This document shows, in pieces, positions 35,177 to 44,511 of a stretch of 64,000 nt of DNA. The notes under the pieces were generated by a model that saw only the letters and a program-made list of their open reading frames with translations, had not been told where the DNA came from and made no database searches. The stretch covers positions 1 through 64,000 of the forward strand of contig CAXXIF010000002.1 in assembly GCA_963677375.2 (NCBI GenBank), given 5' to 3'. Source of the stretch: Pseudaeromonas sp963677375. Its GTDB lineage: Bacteria > Pseudomonadota > Gammaproteobacteria > Enterobacterales > Aeromonadaceae. Position numbers and translations under genes: made by a program. Numbering within the stretch: the first letter of the stretch is position 1; each line of letters starts with the position of its first letter.

Positions 35177-35674
35177 ATGAAAGAATGGTATTTGGCTTAT
35201 TGCCGCCACCGAGAAGAGGGTAGAGCTAGCATGCACCTGAGAAATCAGGGGGTAGACAGCTATTATCCGCAAGTCCAAGTTGAGCGCCTGCAACGGGGCC
35301 AGCGCATCGCGCGCATGGAGCCCATGTTTCCTTCCTACCTGTTTGTGCAAGTTGATCTGGATACCTTTCCCCCCTATCGCCTCAACGCCACGCGCGGATT
35401 GCGCCATATGGTGCGTTTTGGCAGCCAGTGGACCAAGCTCCCGAAGGAGCTGGTATTCTCGCTGATGTGTCAGGAAGATAGTGATGAGGTGCGAGCGCTG
35501 CTGAACCGCCTCCCTTGCTGTGGTGATAAAGTCCGCATTCAGGAGGGCGCCTTCGCCGGGCTCGAGGCGCTGTATCAGGAGCCGGATGGCGATAAGCGCT
35601 CGATTCTGCTGCTGGAGATGCTGCACAATCAGGTGCGCCACAGCATCGAAAATCAGGCATTTGCCCTGCTCTAG
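35177..35674 (+). CDS. rfaH: Transcription antiterminator RfaH
   Basis: This 165-residue NusG paralogue loads on RNA polymerase paused at ops sites and allows long LPS, capsule and conjugation operons to be transcribed and translated. NusG-like N-domain MKEWYLAYCRHREEGRASMHL, basic loop VERLQRGQRIARMEPMFPSYLFV, and a C-terminal KOW-type domain (GDKVRIQEGAFAGLEALYQEPDG) that switches fold in E. coli. Single gene, convergent with the dGTPase-like gene. A clear ops/JUMPstart target lies in the same window at 61541-61575. Confidence 0.96.
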   Translation: MKEWYLAYCRHREEGRASMHLRNQGVDSYYPQVQVERLQRGQRIARMEPMFPSYLFVQVDLDTFPPYRLNATRGLRHMVRFGSQWTKLPKELVFSLMCQEDSDEVRALLNRLPCCGDKVRIQEGAFAGLEALYQEPDGDKRSILLLEMLHNQVRHSIENQAFALL

Positions 35675-35682
35675 TCGGAATG

Positions 35683-35713
35683 GCGGTTTCTGGTTGTGGG
35701 GATCAGAAACCGC
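35683..35713. terminator. Hairpin overlapping the end of the dGTPase-like gene
   Basis: A perfect 10-bp inverted repeat (GCGGTTTCTG / CAGAAACCGC) with an 11-base loop in the 28-base gap between convergent rfaH and dgt. One arm contains the last codons and the stop of dgt. There is no T-run, so termination would be weak or factor-assisted. Confidence 0.5.
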
Positions 35714-37061
35714 GTAATAGCCGATACTCCGCCTGGACATAGGTATCGGTCATCCCAGTCACATAGTCGATGAGCAGGCGGACCCTGTGATACCACTCCA
35801 GCTCATTCGCCTCTCCAGCATCTGACCCGAGTTCGGCCACAGCCCGCTTATAGGCATCCAGATGCCGTCGAGACAACCGATGGAACAAACGACGATGGAG
35901 CGCATGCCTGGCCCCCTCCTCATCCGTCATCAATGCCGTGAATTCATGACGAGACAGGCTCAGAAGACGACCATAACTATCCAGTACGCCACTCAGGGCC
36001 GCATGCCCTTCAAGCTCTAACGCCTCGATTTCCCGGCAACGAAAGATGCGCTCCTGGGCCAGTTGGCGCAACAAGGACAACAGCTCGGTAGCCGGGAAAC
36101 CAGCCACCAGCAGGGTTCCGGTAAAACGGCCGCACAGAATGGCGGCCTCCTGCTCTAGATACCCAGCCACCACCACCTGCACCACATCTTGGGTCAGTTG
36201 CAGACGGAACTCCGGGAAAAAGCCATCCGGGCTCGAACAGGCGGCCGCCAAGAGCCGTTCGAGATACACCGCCTCCCCCGACCAAGCCAGGGTCAGATAT
36301 TGCTGAAGTTCGAACAGGTTCAATAATCCCCGATCCACCGCATCCTCCAGATCGGCAATGCAGTAACAGAGGTCATCCGCGGCCTCCATCAGATACACCA
36401 GCGGGAAACGTTGCCCCATCTGCAGACCCAGCGTCTGCCGCAATTCGGCCACCAGCTGCCGCTCACTGTAGAAATATCCGATTTTTTGCGCGAACTCGGC
36501 GCTGTCCTCGATCCCCTGCGGTACCTTGATCAGCGTCGCCAACAGGCTGTAGGTGAGATCCATCTGCTGCAGGGAGTGCACCAGACGCAGGCTCTGGGCA
36601 TTGCCGTCGAATGCGACTAGGTCAGGCAGCAGAGTCTGCAACCACAAGGCACTCGGCGCCTGACTCAGGCTCCGGCTATAGAGGGTTGGCAGGTGATGGC
36701 GCAACCACTCCCGCAGGACAGACTCACCAAAGTGACCAAAGGGGGGGTTGCCCACATCGTGCAACAGACAAGCCATCTCCAGCAGGTTCAACAGCGGCAT
36801 TTCGGGCAACTCACTCGCCGTTTTGGCCGTCAGCAAGGCGCGACAAATCTGTCGCCCCACCTGTTGCACCTCCAGTGAATGAGTCAAACGACTACGCACC
36901 GAGGCTTTGACATCCAAGGGAAAGACCTGGGTCTTCTGCTGCAGACGTCGAACCGGCGCACTTTGTACCACTCGGGCCCGATCCGTTTCCGTGGCCTCCA
37001 GTAAGGAAAGCTCGCCCCGGCGACTAAAGCGCACCGGCTGTAGCAATTGTTCATAGGTCAT
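35703..37061 (-). CDS. dgt: dGTPase-like HD-domain deoxyguanosinetriphosphate triphosphohydrolase
   Basis: The 452-residue HD-superfamily enzyme of the dGTPase (Dgt) family hydrolyses dNTPs to nucleoside and triphosphate. Metal ligands: RSRLTHSLEVQQVGR, CLLHDVGNPPFGHFGE (His-Asp pair) and YLMEAADDLCYCIADLEDAVDRG. It is shorter than E. coli Dgt (505) and may have broader dNTP specificity, as in other subfamilies. ATG 37061 and 37064 are adjacent; either may be used. The gene lies 48 bases after arcB on the same strand, so cotranscription with arcB is possible. Confidence 0.9.
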   Translation of the reverse strand: MTYEQLLQPVRFSRRGELSLLEATETDRARVVQSAPVRRLQQKTQVFPLDVKASVRSRLTHSLEVQQVGRQICRALLTAKTASELPEMPLLNLLEMACLLHDVGNPPFGHFGESVLREWLRHHLPTLYSRSLSQAPSALWLQTLLPDLVAFDGNAQSLRLVHSLQQMDLTYSLLATLIKVPQGIEDSAEFAQKIGYFYSERQLVAELRQTLGLQMGQRFPLVYLMEAADDLCYCIADLEDAVDRGLLNLFELQQYLTLAWSGEAVYLERLLAAACSSPDGFFPEFRLQLTQDVVQVVVAGYLEQEAAILCGRFTGTLLVAGFPATELLSLLRQLAQERIFRCREIEALELEGHAALSGVLDSYGRLLSLSRHEFTALMTDEEGARHALHRRLFHRLSRRHLDAYKRAVAELGSDAGEANELEWYHRVRLLIDYVTGMTDTYVQAEYRLLRGF

Positions 37062-37108
37062 CATCGGATATTCCTTGTGCTGTCATAGCAACGAATTGCC
37101 TGTCGGTG

Positions 37109-39481
37109 TCAACTCGTCAACCACTGTTTCAATTGCTGCAGATCCAGCGGGTAGTGCCGCCGCAACTCGGCAATCCAATGGGCGACCTGAAGTGTCCAAT
37201 CTGGCAAGTCCGGGGACTGGGCCTGCTTGGCCAACTGATGCAGTCGTCGCAAGCCGATCGCACCGACCGCACTCTTGATCTTATGAGCCTCGCTGACGAT
37301 CCCGGCCTGGTTCCCTGCCGCCAACTGGCGCTCCAACTCGGCGAGATAATCCGGCATCATCTGTTCGAACAACGTCACCGCACTCATCAATACCGGCTTG
37401 CCAACCATATCGGCATAGTCGGTGAGAAACTGCATATCGAGGATCAACTCCTGGGGCTCGGCCGATGGCACAGGACGGCTTATCTGAACCGGGGTTTGAG
37501 GGGCCGCCTGAACGGGGGGCTGCAGCGCGGGCTGAATCACGGGCGCAGGCAAAGGCGCCATAAACAGCTGCTGTAATACCCGCTTCAGATTATCCACCGA
37601 CAAGGGTTTGCCAATAGCATCGGTCATGCCATGGGCCAGGTAGGTGGATTTATCACGGATCAGATTGGCCGTTAATGCGACCAGCGGCGGCAGCGCTTCG
37701 ATGCCATCACGCGCCACTAGCTGATCGGCCACCTCAAAACCCGTCATATCGGGTAGCTGGATATCCAGCAACACCAGATCAAAGTGACCAGGAACCATCA
37801 AGGCCAGAGCCTCGGCACCACAACGCGCCGGAGTCACCCTATGTCCCAGTTTTTCCAACAAGGCAGTCGCTACCGTAATATTCAGCTCCACATCCTCGAC
37901 CAGCAGTATCCGCAGCGCCGGTATCTGCGACTCGACCTCAGCAACCGGCTCCTCCAGGCAGGAAACCACCAGCTCCAGGGCGAAGCAACTGCCATGCCCC
38001 TCCTCACTATCGACCTCCAGAGTCCCACCCATGGCCTCAACCAACTGGTGAGAAACCGCGAGTCCGATCCCGGTACCGACTGCATGCTTAGCCCCATTGA
38101 CCTGATAATACATGGCAAAAATCTTGCCCAACTCGGCCTCCGGTATCCCGATCCCGGTATCCTCCACCTCGAAGCGCAGACGCAAGTGATGGGCATCTTC
38201 CGGGCTCATATACACCCGCAAGCTAACGCCCCCCTGCTCGGTGAATTTGATGGCATTGCCGGTCAGATTCCACAGCACTTGCCGCAGACGAGTGCCGTCC
38301 GCCAGCACCCAGTGAGGCAGTTCGCCATCCAGATCGAAGTGCAGATACAAGCCCTTCTGCTCGGCCATCAGACGGGTCAGGGACTCCAGATCACTCAGGA
38401 ACGCAGGCAGGTCAACCCGTGCGGGCGCGATCTGCAGGCGATGACGGTCAATCTTGTCCAGATCGATGATGTCATTGAAAATATTGCCCAGAGTCACAGC
38501 ACTGACATGAATGGTGTTGAGAAATTTACGTTGCTCGGAATCCAGACGACTCTCTTGAAGAATGCGGCTCAAGCCGACAATCCCATTCAGCGGGGTACGC
38601 AACTCATGACTGATGGTGGAGATGAAGGTGGTCTTCTCGCGACTGGCCTGCTCCAACTGTTCCTGGTAGCGCTTGCGTTCTGTGATGTCACGGCCAAAAC
38701 CCAGCAAGCCCAACTTGTTGCCCCGCGCGTCGTGAAAAGGAACTTTGCGCATCTCAAAACAGGCGGAATGACCATCGGGATAGGTCATCCACTGCTCATA
38801 CGTAAAGGAGGTATTGTTGGCAAAAACCTGCTGGTCGGTTTCTACCACCCGCTCGGCAATTGCCGGATCATAGACGTCATGAGGACTCAAACCTATGAGC
38901 TCGGACTCCTTGCGCCCGGTCAGCGCTTCCATGGCCAAATTACAGCCGGAGAAGGCGCCCTGAGGATTCCGGTAATAGATGATGTCCGGCGAACTGTCGA
39001 TAAAGGAGCGTAGCAGCGCACTGCGATCCTCCAAATCCAGCTGTGCCTGTTCCCGCCGCGCCACTTCGGCCTTCAGTTCACTCATCGCCTGCTGACGCGC
39101 CAGCTCGGCTCTATGAGTCTCTTCGATCTGCTGGTTTAACTGGCTGATGTTGCTGTGCAATTGCACGTTCAACGCCTGATCCCGCTCGCGCATCTCCTGC
39201 AGTTTACTCACCATATGAGTCAACCGTTGCCGGGAGTCCTCCAGCTCATCCACCACAGCCGTGAGAAAATAGGCGGCCCAGGGAGTCACCAGCAGGCCAA
39301 AGAAGACTGAGCGGACTATATCCACCACATCGACTATGCCGCGCAACAGCAGGGTCACCCCCATCTGGATGATGACGGCCAGCACGATAATAAATAGCGC
39401 CAACAGCAGACTGAAACGGATGATTCCCAGACGAGTCAACCAATCGACATAATATTGGGCCCAGGATTTGATTTGCCGCAT
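37109..39481 (-). CDS. arcB: Tripartite aerobic respiration sensor kinase ArcB
   Basis: The 790-residue hybrid kinase has two membrane segments (about 22-47 and 55-77), a leucine-zipper-like coiled coil (80-150), a PAS domain (about 155-270), a kinase domain with His292 (FISTISHELRTPLNG), a receiver with Asp573 (DLVLLDIQLPD) and an HPt domain with His733 (SEAHKIKSAVGAIG). Cys180 and Cys241 are at the positions of the quinone-sensing redox cysteines of E. coli ArcB, so oxygen sensing through the quinone pool is expected to be intact. Its regulator gene arcA is 5 kb away. In E. coli arcB is next to yhcC; here glgC lies between. Confidence 0.97.
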   Translation of the reverse strand: MRQIKSWAQYYVDWLTRLGIIRFSLLLALFIIVLAVIIQMGVTLLLRGIVDVVDIVRSVFFGLLVTPWAAYFLTAVVDELEDSRQRLTHMVSKLQEMRERDQALNVQLHSNISQLNQQIEETHRAELARQQAMSELKAEVARREQAQLDLEDRSALLRSFIDSSPDIIYYRNPQGAFSGCNLAMEALTGRKESELIGLSPHDVYDPAIAERVVETDQQVFANNTSFTYEQWMTYPDGHSACFEMRKVPFHDARGNKLGLLGFGRDITERKRYQEQLEQASREKTTFISTISHELRTPLNGIVGLSRILQESRLDSEQRKFLNTIHVSAVTLGNIFNDIIDLDKIDRHRLQIAPARVDLPAFLSDLESLTRLMAEQKGLYLHFDLDGELPHWVLADGTRLRQVLWNLTGNAIKFTEQGGVSLRVYMSPEDAHHLRLRFEVEDTGIGIPEAELGKIFAMYYQVNGAKHAVGTGIGLAVSHQLVEAMGGTLEVDSEEGHGSCFALELVVSCLEEPVAEVESQIPALRILLVEDVELNITVATALLEKLGHRVTPARCGAEALALMVPGHFDLVLLDIQLPDMTGFEVADQLVARDGIEALPPLVALTANLIRDKSTYLAHGMTDAIGKPLSVDNLKRVLQQLFMAPLPAPVIQPALQPPVQAAPQTPVQISRPVPSAEPQELILDMQFLTDYADMVGKPVLMSAVTLFEQMMPDYLAELERQLAAGNQAGIVSEAHKIKSAVGAIGLRRLHQLAKQAQSPDLPDWTLQVAHWIAELRRHYPLDLQQLKQWLTS

Positions 39482-39582
39482 GCCAGTTCCTCACAACATA
39501 AGTCGGACTATCATACCAATCCGTTCGCAGATAGGGGCAGGATTCCCGCACGCCGGGCCGTAAATCGAGACGGACACAACAA

Positions 39583-39600
39583 AGGGGCCGGATGGCCCCT
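39583..39600 (-). terminator. Possible terminator after glgC
   Basis: AGGGGCC / GGCCCCT stem with a 4-base loop, followed on the minus strand by TTTGTTGT. About 45 bases past the glgC stop and upstream of arcB. Confidence 0.55.
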
Positions 39601-39642
39601 GAAATATAGAGAAGGAAGGTTTAACCCACAGGTTACAAGACC

Positions 39643-40980
39643 TTATCGCGGGCGATCGGGCCGTTCCTGAGGGACGCCATCGAAGAGCGCCGGGTTTTGC
39701 TGCGCCAATGCCTTGAGCATGCTCTTGGTGACGAGCGTCACCCCGCCCTCACTGCGATGAAAACGGCGGGCATCCGCTTCGGCATCCTCACCAATGACCA
39801 AGCCGGGCGGTAACTCACACTGTTTATCGATAATGACCTTGTTCAAACGGCAACCCCGGTGAATGACCACATCGGGAAACGCCACCACCCCCTCGAGTTG
39901 GCAGTTGGAGTGAACCCGCACCCCGGTAAACAACACCGAATTGGCAATCTCCGAACCGCTGACAATGACCCCGCCCGAGAAGACCGAATTCAGGGAAACG
40001 CCCGCCTTACCCTCATAATCCTGCACAAACTTGGCCGGAGGCAGTTGCTTCTGATTGGTCCAGATGGGCCAGCTTTCATCATACAAATCCAGCTCGGGCA
40101 CCACAGACGCCAAGTCCATATTGGCCTCCCAGAAGGAGTCCACGGTCCCGACGTCCCGCCAGTAGCAACAATGCTCATGGCCGCGATTACGCACACAGGA
40201 GAGGTCAAAAGGATGCGCGTGGGCCAGCCCAGCCTTGACCACTTTGGGGATGATATTCATGCCAAAATCCCGGCATGAGCTGTCATCATCCTGATCCTCG
40301 GACAACACCTGATACAAGAAGGCGGCGTCAAAGACATAGACCCCCATGGAAGCTAGGGAGGTCTCAGGGTTACCGGGCAGCGTAGGCGGATCTTCCGGCT
40401 TCTCGACAAAATCGATGATGCGTCGGCTTTCGTCCACTTGCATCACCCCGAATGCCGACGCTTCCTGTTTGGGAACTTCAATACAGGCCACGGTCACAGG
40501 GCCGCCCAGTTGGACATGATCCATCAGCAAGGTGGTGTAATCCATCTTGTAGACGTGATCCCCGGCCAGCACCAAAATGTATTTGGGTGCGTAGTCGCGA
40601 ACAATATCCAGATTCTGGAACACGGCATCGGCAGTACCGCGATACCAGTTCACCTCATCCACCCGCTGCTGGGCGGGTAACAGATCGATGAACTCATTCA
40701 TCTGGTAGCGAAGAAAGGACCATCCGGCCTGTAGATGGCGCAACAGGCTGTGCGACTTGTACTGGGTCACAACACCGACTCGGCGAACACCGGAATTGAT
40801 GCAATTTGACAAGGCGAAATCGATGATGCGGAACTTGCCACCAAAGTGGACGGCCGGCTTGGCCCGATTATCGGTCAGTTGCTTGAGTCGACTACCACGC
40901 CCGCCCGCCAATACCAATGCCATGGTCTGGTTAACGGCCTCGCGTGCCTGACTCACTGATCCTGGTCCAACAGATGCCAA
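39643..40980 (-). CDS. glgC: Glucose-1-phosphate adenylyltransferase
   Basis: The 445-residue enzyme makes ADP-glucose for glycogen synthesis. N-terminal nucleotidyltransferase signature ALVLAGGRGSRLKQLTDNRAKPAVHFGG, FRIIDFALSNCINSG, NWYRGTADAVFQN, SFWEANMDLASVVPELDLY, and a C-terminal left-handed beta-helix for allosteric sites. The start appears to be TTG at 40980, nine bases after a strong AAGGAG; there is no ATG before the conserved core. No other glg genes are adjacent. Confidence 0.95.
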   Translation of the reverse strand: MASVGPGSVSQAREAVNQTMALVLAGGRGSRLKQLTDNRAKPAVHFGGKFRIIDFALSNCINSGVRRVGVVTQYKSHSLLRHLQAGWSFLRYQMNEFIDLLPAQQRVDEVNWYRGTADAVFQNLDIVRDYAPKYILVLAGDHVYKMDYTTLLMDHVQLGGPVTVACIEVPKQEASAFGVMQVDESRRIIDFVEKPEDPPTLPGNPETSLASMGVYVFDAAFLYQVLSEDQDDDSSCRDFGMNIIPKVVKAGLAHAHPFDLSCVRNRGHEHCCYWRDVGTVDSFWEANMDLASVVPELDLYDESWPIWTNQKQLPPAKFVQDYEGKAGVSLNSVFSGGVIVSGSEIANSVLFTGVRVHSNCQLEGVVAFPDVVIHRGCRLNKVIIDKQCELPPGLVIGEDAEADARRFHRSEGGVTLVTKSMLKALAQQNPALFDGVPQERPDRPR

Positions 40981-41308
40981 TTTTATCTCCTTATCGATTC
41001 TTATGAATTAGCTGGCAATCCCTCAATGCTTAACCTTACGGACTGATGCCGAAGCTGTCGATGGATTGCCTTCCCATCTTGCGCATCTGGGCAAATGGAA
41101 ACTGTCTGTCAGCTCACGAAAGCGATTTCAAGAGCAAGGATGGAGTCACAGATACGGAGATTACTCAGCCGATGAGGCCTGAAGCTGTCTAGCGGCAAGG
41201 AGTGATGTCATGAGGAGCGCTCAGGCTGGGCTTCAACATCCTACGGCTGAAACTACGCAGAGAGGCAAAAAACAGATCATGGGCGACAAGAGGCCTCCAA
41301 TGTGCGCG
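40981..41308. other. Intergenic region upstream of glgC
   Basis: This 328-base gap between yhcC and glgC on the same strand must contain the glgC promoter. I saw no strong promoter, hairpin or repeat in it. Confidence 0.4.
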
Positions 41309-42214
41309 CTATGACAGCGCCGAGCTTTGGCCACCAGAACAGGCCAATGCTTCGCTGATCGCCACCATGGCACTCCAGCGATTCTCACACCAATCCGGCG
41401 CCAGTAGCGTTGGTTTGCGGGCCGATGCCGACACCCGGTGATAGACCACCTCGGCAGGGGTATGTTGGATCATGGCGACAGCGGCCTGCACATACTCGTC
41501 CAGTGAAGGAACCTGTAAACGACCTGCCTGCCAAGCCTTGCCCAGCGTACTGCCATCGACCACATGCAGGGGATGCAACTTGATACCGTCAGTCCCGGTG
41601 CGGACCACCTGCTGTAACGTCGCCAGACTGTCCATCGCCACCTCGCCCGGCAGACCGACAATCAGGTGGGTACAGACCTTCAGACCCCGGGCGCGAGCCC
41701 GTATCACCGCATTTTCGTAGGCCCGATAATCATGGCCCCGATTGATGCGCTTGAGGGTGGCCTCGTTGGCGCTTTGCAACCCCAGCTCCAGCCAGATTTC
41801 GAACCCCTGCTGGCGATAACCGGCCAACAAGTCCAGTACCGCATCCGGCACACAATCCGGACGAGTGCCCACACACAGCCCGACGATATCGGCGGCATGC
41901 AGCGCCTCTTCATACATCTGCTGCAGGTAAGCCACTTCGGCGTACGTGCTGGTGTACGCCTGGAAATAGGCCAGATAACGCTTGGCCCGATTGGCCTCCC
42001 CCGCACGCAACGCCAGTTGCTCACGGATCGACAGCACCTGGGCCTGCTCGTCGGCAAACGAAGCCACATTACAGAAGGTGCACCCACCGCGCCCCAGAGT
42101 ACCGTCACGATTCGGACAGGTGAAGGCACCATGCAAGGAGAGCTTATGGATCCGCTCGCCATACCGGCGCTTGAGATCATCCCCCAGCATGTTGACGTAT
42201 TGATTGAGGTGCAT
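41309..42214 (-). CDS. yhcC: Radical SAM protein YhcC
   Basis: The 301-residue radical-SAM enzyme has Cys33, Cys45 and Cys48 in TCPNRDGTLGRGGCTFCN as likely [4Fe-4S] ligands. The wide first spacing is typical of the YhcC/Elp3-like branch. Other conserved stretches are YFQAYTSTYAEV, GLCVGTRPDCVPDAVLDLL and HLIVGLPGE. Substrate unknown. ATG 42214 has AGGAGCC upstream and aligns with E. coli YhcC; the frame extends back to 42262 without support. In E. coli yhcC neighbours arcB and gltB, as it broadly does here. Confidence 0.94.
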   Translation of the reverse strand: MHLNQYVNMLGDDLKRRYGERIHKLSLHGAFTCPNRDGTLGRGGCTFCNVASFADEQAQVLSIREQLALRAGEANRAKRYLAYFQAYTSTYAEVAYLQQMYEEALHAADIVGLCVGTRPDCVPDAVLDLLAGYRQQGFEIWLELGLQSANEATLKRINRGHDYRAYENAVIRARARGLKVCTHLIVGLPGEVAMDSLATLQQVVRTGTDGIKLHPLHVVDGSTLGKAWQAGRLQVPSLDEYVQAAVAMIQHTPAEVVYHRVSASARKPTLLAPDWCENRWSAMVAISEALACSGGQSSALS

Positions 42215-42400
42215 ACGGGCTCCTGAATATTTAGGCGACGCATTGTAGCTGGGGATGAACACGGCAGGGATGATCCAGCGCAGGCCTAAGGTTTATGAAC
42301 TTGCAGCGAAAATATTTATAAAGTGTGGCCGATGCCCTGCTCGAGGGCTTAAGGCTGACTATGCTCGACAGAATGCACTCTTCCCGCTGAGGAATTTGGT

Positions 42401-44437
42401 ATGTTGAACTGGCTCAATCGACTGTCTATCCGCCGTTTTATTCTCTGCGCATCAGCCATCATTATGGTGACGATTGCAGCCGGCAGTATCTGGCGAGCCA
42501 GATTGACATCCGAGTTAGCCTTGTTGCCGCAAGAGTTAATCCACCTCTCGCATTCTGCGACGACGTTACAAGAGCTGCGTTACCACACCACACAAATCCA
42601 ACAGTTCCTGACCGATGCGTCGCTGACCGGTGATCCCGAGGCCATCAACGAAGCCAATGAACATGCCCGCTTGGCGAAAGAGTTGCTACCCCAACTCAAG
42701 CGCAACAAAATTGATCTGACAGAACTCATCGATAGGCAACTTATCGTTGGCCAGTCCATGGTCAAAGCCTACAAGGAACAGGGTGTCGATGCTGGAAACC
42801 AGTTGATGAAGCAGGAAAATAACGGCTTTGATGCTCTATCTGCAATGATTGCCGAGCAGGTAGCTCACGAATTGGCGAACGAGGTCAGCCACTTGCAACA
42901 ATTCGAGCAACTGACGCTGAAGCGGAAGAATGACCTGCAGCGACAAGATACCATCATTGCCATCAGCTACCTCTTCATCGTGATTCTGGTTCTACTCTTA
43001 CTGTTGCGAAAAGTAATGGCCCCTCTAAATAATCTGATGAGCGAGCTGGCAAATCTGGCGCGCGGTAGCCGAAACCTCTCGTTTCGCCTTCCGGAAGAGG
43101 GCCGGGATGAATTCACCACTCTCGCCACCACTTTTAATCACTTCCTGACCGATATAGATCACATTATTGGCACCATACAAGCGGTCTCCATTCACTCTCA
43201 TCATCAGATGGAAGAGATGATGCGGCACACCAAAACCACGTTACAAGGAATGAATCACGTCCAGAACAACACTGATACTCTGGCTACAGCCATCAACGAA
43301 ATGACCAGTACAGTACAAAATATCGCGCAGAATACCGAACTCGCCAAACAGGACACACAGCTAGCACAACGTCAGGCCGATGATGGGCAGGTCAAAGTCA
43401 GTCAGACCATTGCCCTTATCCAGCAGGTGGCCAGTCAGATTGATGATTCTGCCGAAACCATCAACCAACTGGATAAAGAGAGTGCTTTTATTGGCGAGGT
43501 CCTCACCGTCATCCAAACCATCTCGGAACAAACCAATCTGTTGGCACTAAACGCAGCGATTGAAGCCGCGCGGGCTGGCGATGCTGGTCGAGGGTTTGCT
43601 GTGGTGGCCGATGAGGTGCGTCAGTTGGCGACCCGCACCCAAAGCTCGACGGTGGAAATACAACAGCGGATCGAAACCTTGCAGCGCCGCACCAGTGAAG
43701 CCGTGATGACCATGCGCAAAACCAGCCAGCTCAGCGGTTCGGCGGTACAGCAGGCCAGTGATACCGGTAGTACCCTTCATGCCATAGTTGCCGCAGTGGC
43801 TCGTATCGCCGATATGAATGCCCAGATTGCCACCGCAACCGAACAACAATCATTGGTTGCCGCGGAGACCAGCCGTAACGTTATTTCGGTTGCCGATATT
43901 GCCAGCCAGACACGTGGACTGGCGCAGCAAAGTTCACATCGAGCACGCGAGGTCAATTACGCCAGCCAGGAAATCAGCTTGCTAAGCAGCCAGTTTGAAG
44001 TCAGCTATCAGCAAGAGGAAGAGAGCGAGGATGAAATTGCTCGCTGGAGCGATGCCTTCAAGGTGCATATTACTGAAATGGATCGTCAGCATCAGGGGCT
44101 ATTTACCGCGATGAACAGCTTTTATAGCGCCAGCAAGAATCAGATGAGTGAAGTACACATACAGCAACGCCTAGATGAGCTCATGAAACTGGTCAAGCAA
44201 CATTTACAGGCCGAGGAACAGCTAATGCAGCAAGCGCGCTACAGCCAATATGCTAGCCACAAGCTGACGCACACCTCATTACTCAGCGATCTGGAACAAC
44301 AACTAGCTCGTTTCAAAGCCAAAGAGCCCGAGAGTGATATGGAGCTCATCATGTTTCTGAAAAATTGGTTGATCGATCATATTTTCCGGGTCGACAAACA
44401 GTATATCGGCGAGTTGCACGCGGCGGGAGTTAAATAA
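42401..44437 (+). CDS. Methyl-accepting chemotaxis protein with C-terminal bacteriohemerythrin domain
   Basis: The 678-residue chemoreceptor has a membrane segment at 12-32, a helical periplasmic domain of about 150 residues, a second membrane segment at about 183-203, HAMP, and an MCP signalling domain whose hairpin tip is ISEQTNLLALNAAIEAARAGDAGRGFAVVADEVRQLA. The last 125 residues are a complete hemerythrin domain with all seven di-iron ligands in canonical spacing: His564 (DRQHQGLF), His601 and Glu605 (HLQAE), His620 and His624 (HKLTH), His660 and Asp665 (HIFRVD). It would bind O2 or sense redox or NO in the cytoplasm and signal to CheA; cytosolic placement resembles DcrH of Desulfovibrio. 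No che genes are adjacent. AGGA ribosome site; own terminator. Confidence 0.94.
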   Translation: MLNWLNRLSIRRFILCASAIIMVTIAAGSIWRARLTSELALLPQELIHLSHSATTLQELRYHTTQIQQFLTDASLTGDPEAINEANEHARLAKELLPQLKRNKIDLTELIDRQLIVGQSMVKAYKEQGVDAGNQLMKQENNGFDALSAMIAEQVAHELANEVSHLQQFEQLTLKRKNDLQRQDTIIAISYLFIVILVLLLLLRKVMAPLNNLMSELANLARGSRNLSFRLPEEGRDEFTTLATTFNHFLTDIDHIIGTIQAVSIHSHHQMEEMMRHTKTTLQGMNHVQNNTDTLATAINEMTSTVQNIAQNTELAKQDTQLAQRQADDGQVKVSQTIALIQQVASQIDDSAETINQLDKESAFIGEVLTVIQTISEQTNLLALNAAIEAARAGDAGRGFAVVADEVRQLATRTQSSTVEIQQRIETLQRRTSEAVMTMRKTSQLSGSAVQQASDTGSTLHAIVAAVARIADMNAQIATATEQQSLVAAETSRNVISVADIASQTRGLAQQSSHRAREVNYASQEISLLSSQFEVSYQQEEESEDEIARWSDAFKVHITEMDRQHQGLFTAMNSFYSASKNQMSEVHIQQRLDELMKLVKQHLQAEEQLMQQARYSQYASHKLTHTSLLSDLEQQLARFKAKEPESDMELIMFLKNWLIDHIFRVDKQYIGELHAAGVK

Positions 44438-44447
44438 TATCCAACAA

Positions 44448-44471
44448 AAAAAGCCTCTTGCGAGGCTTTTT
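44448..44471 (+). terminator. Terminator of the MCP-hemerythrin gene
   Basis: AAAAAGCCTC / GAGGCTTTTT stem with a 4-base loop. The A and T tracts make it usable on both strands, before convergent mipA-like gene. Confidence 0.9.
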
Positions 44472-44511
44472 CATTCCGGGGCATCAGGGATGCAAACAGA
44501 CTATCCGCCGA

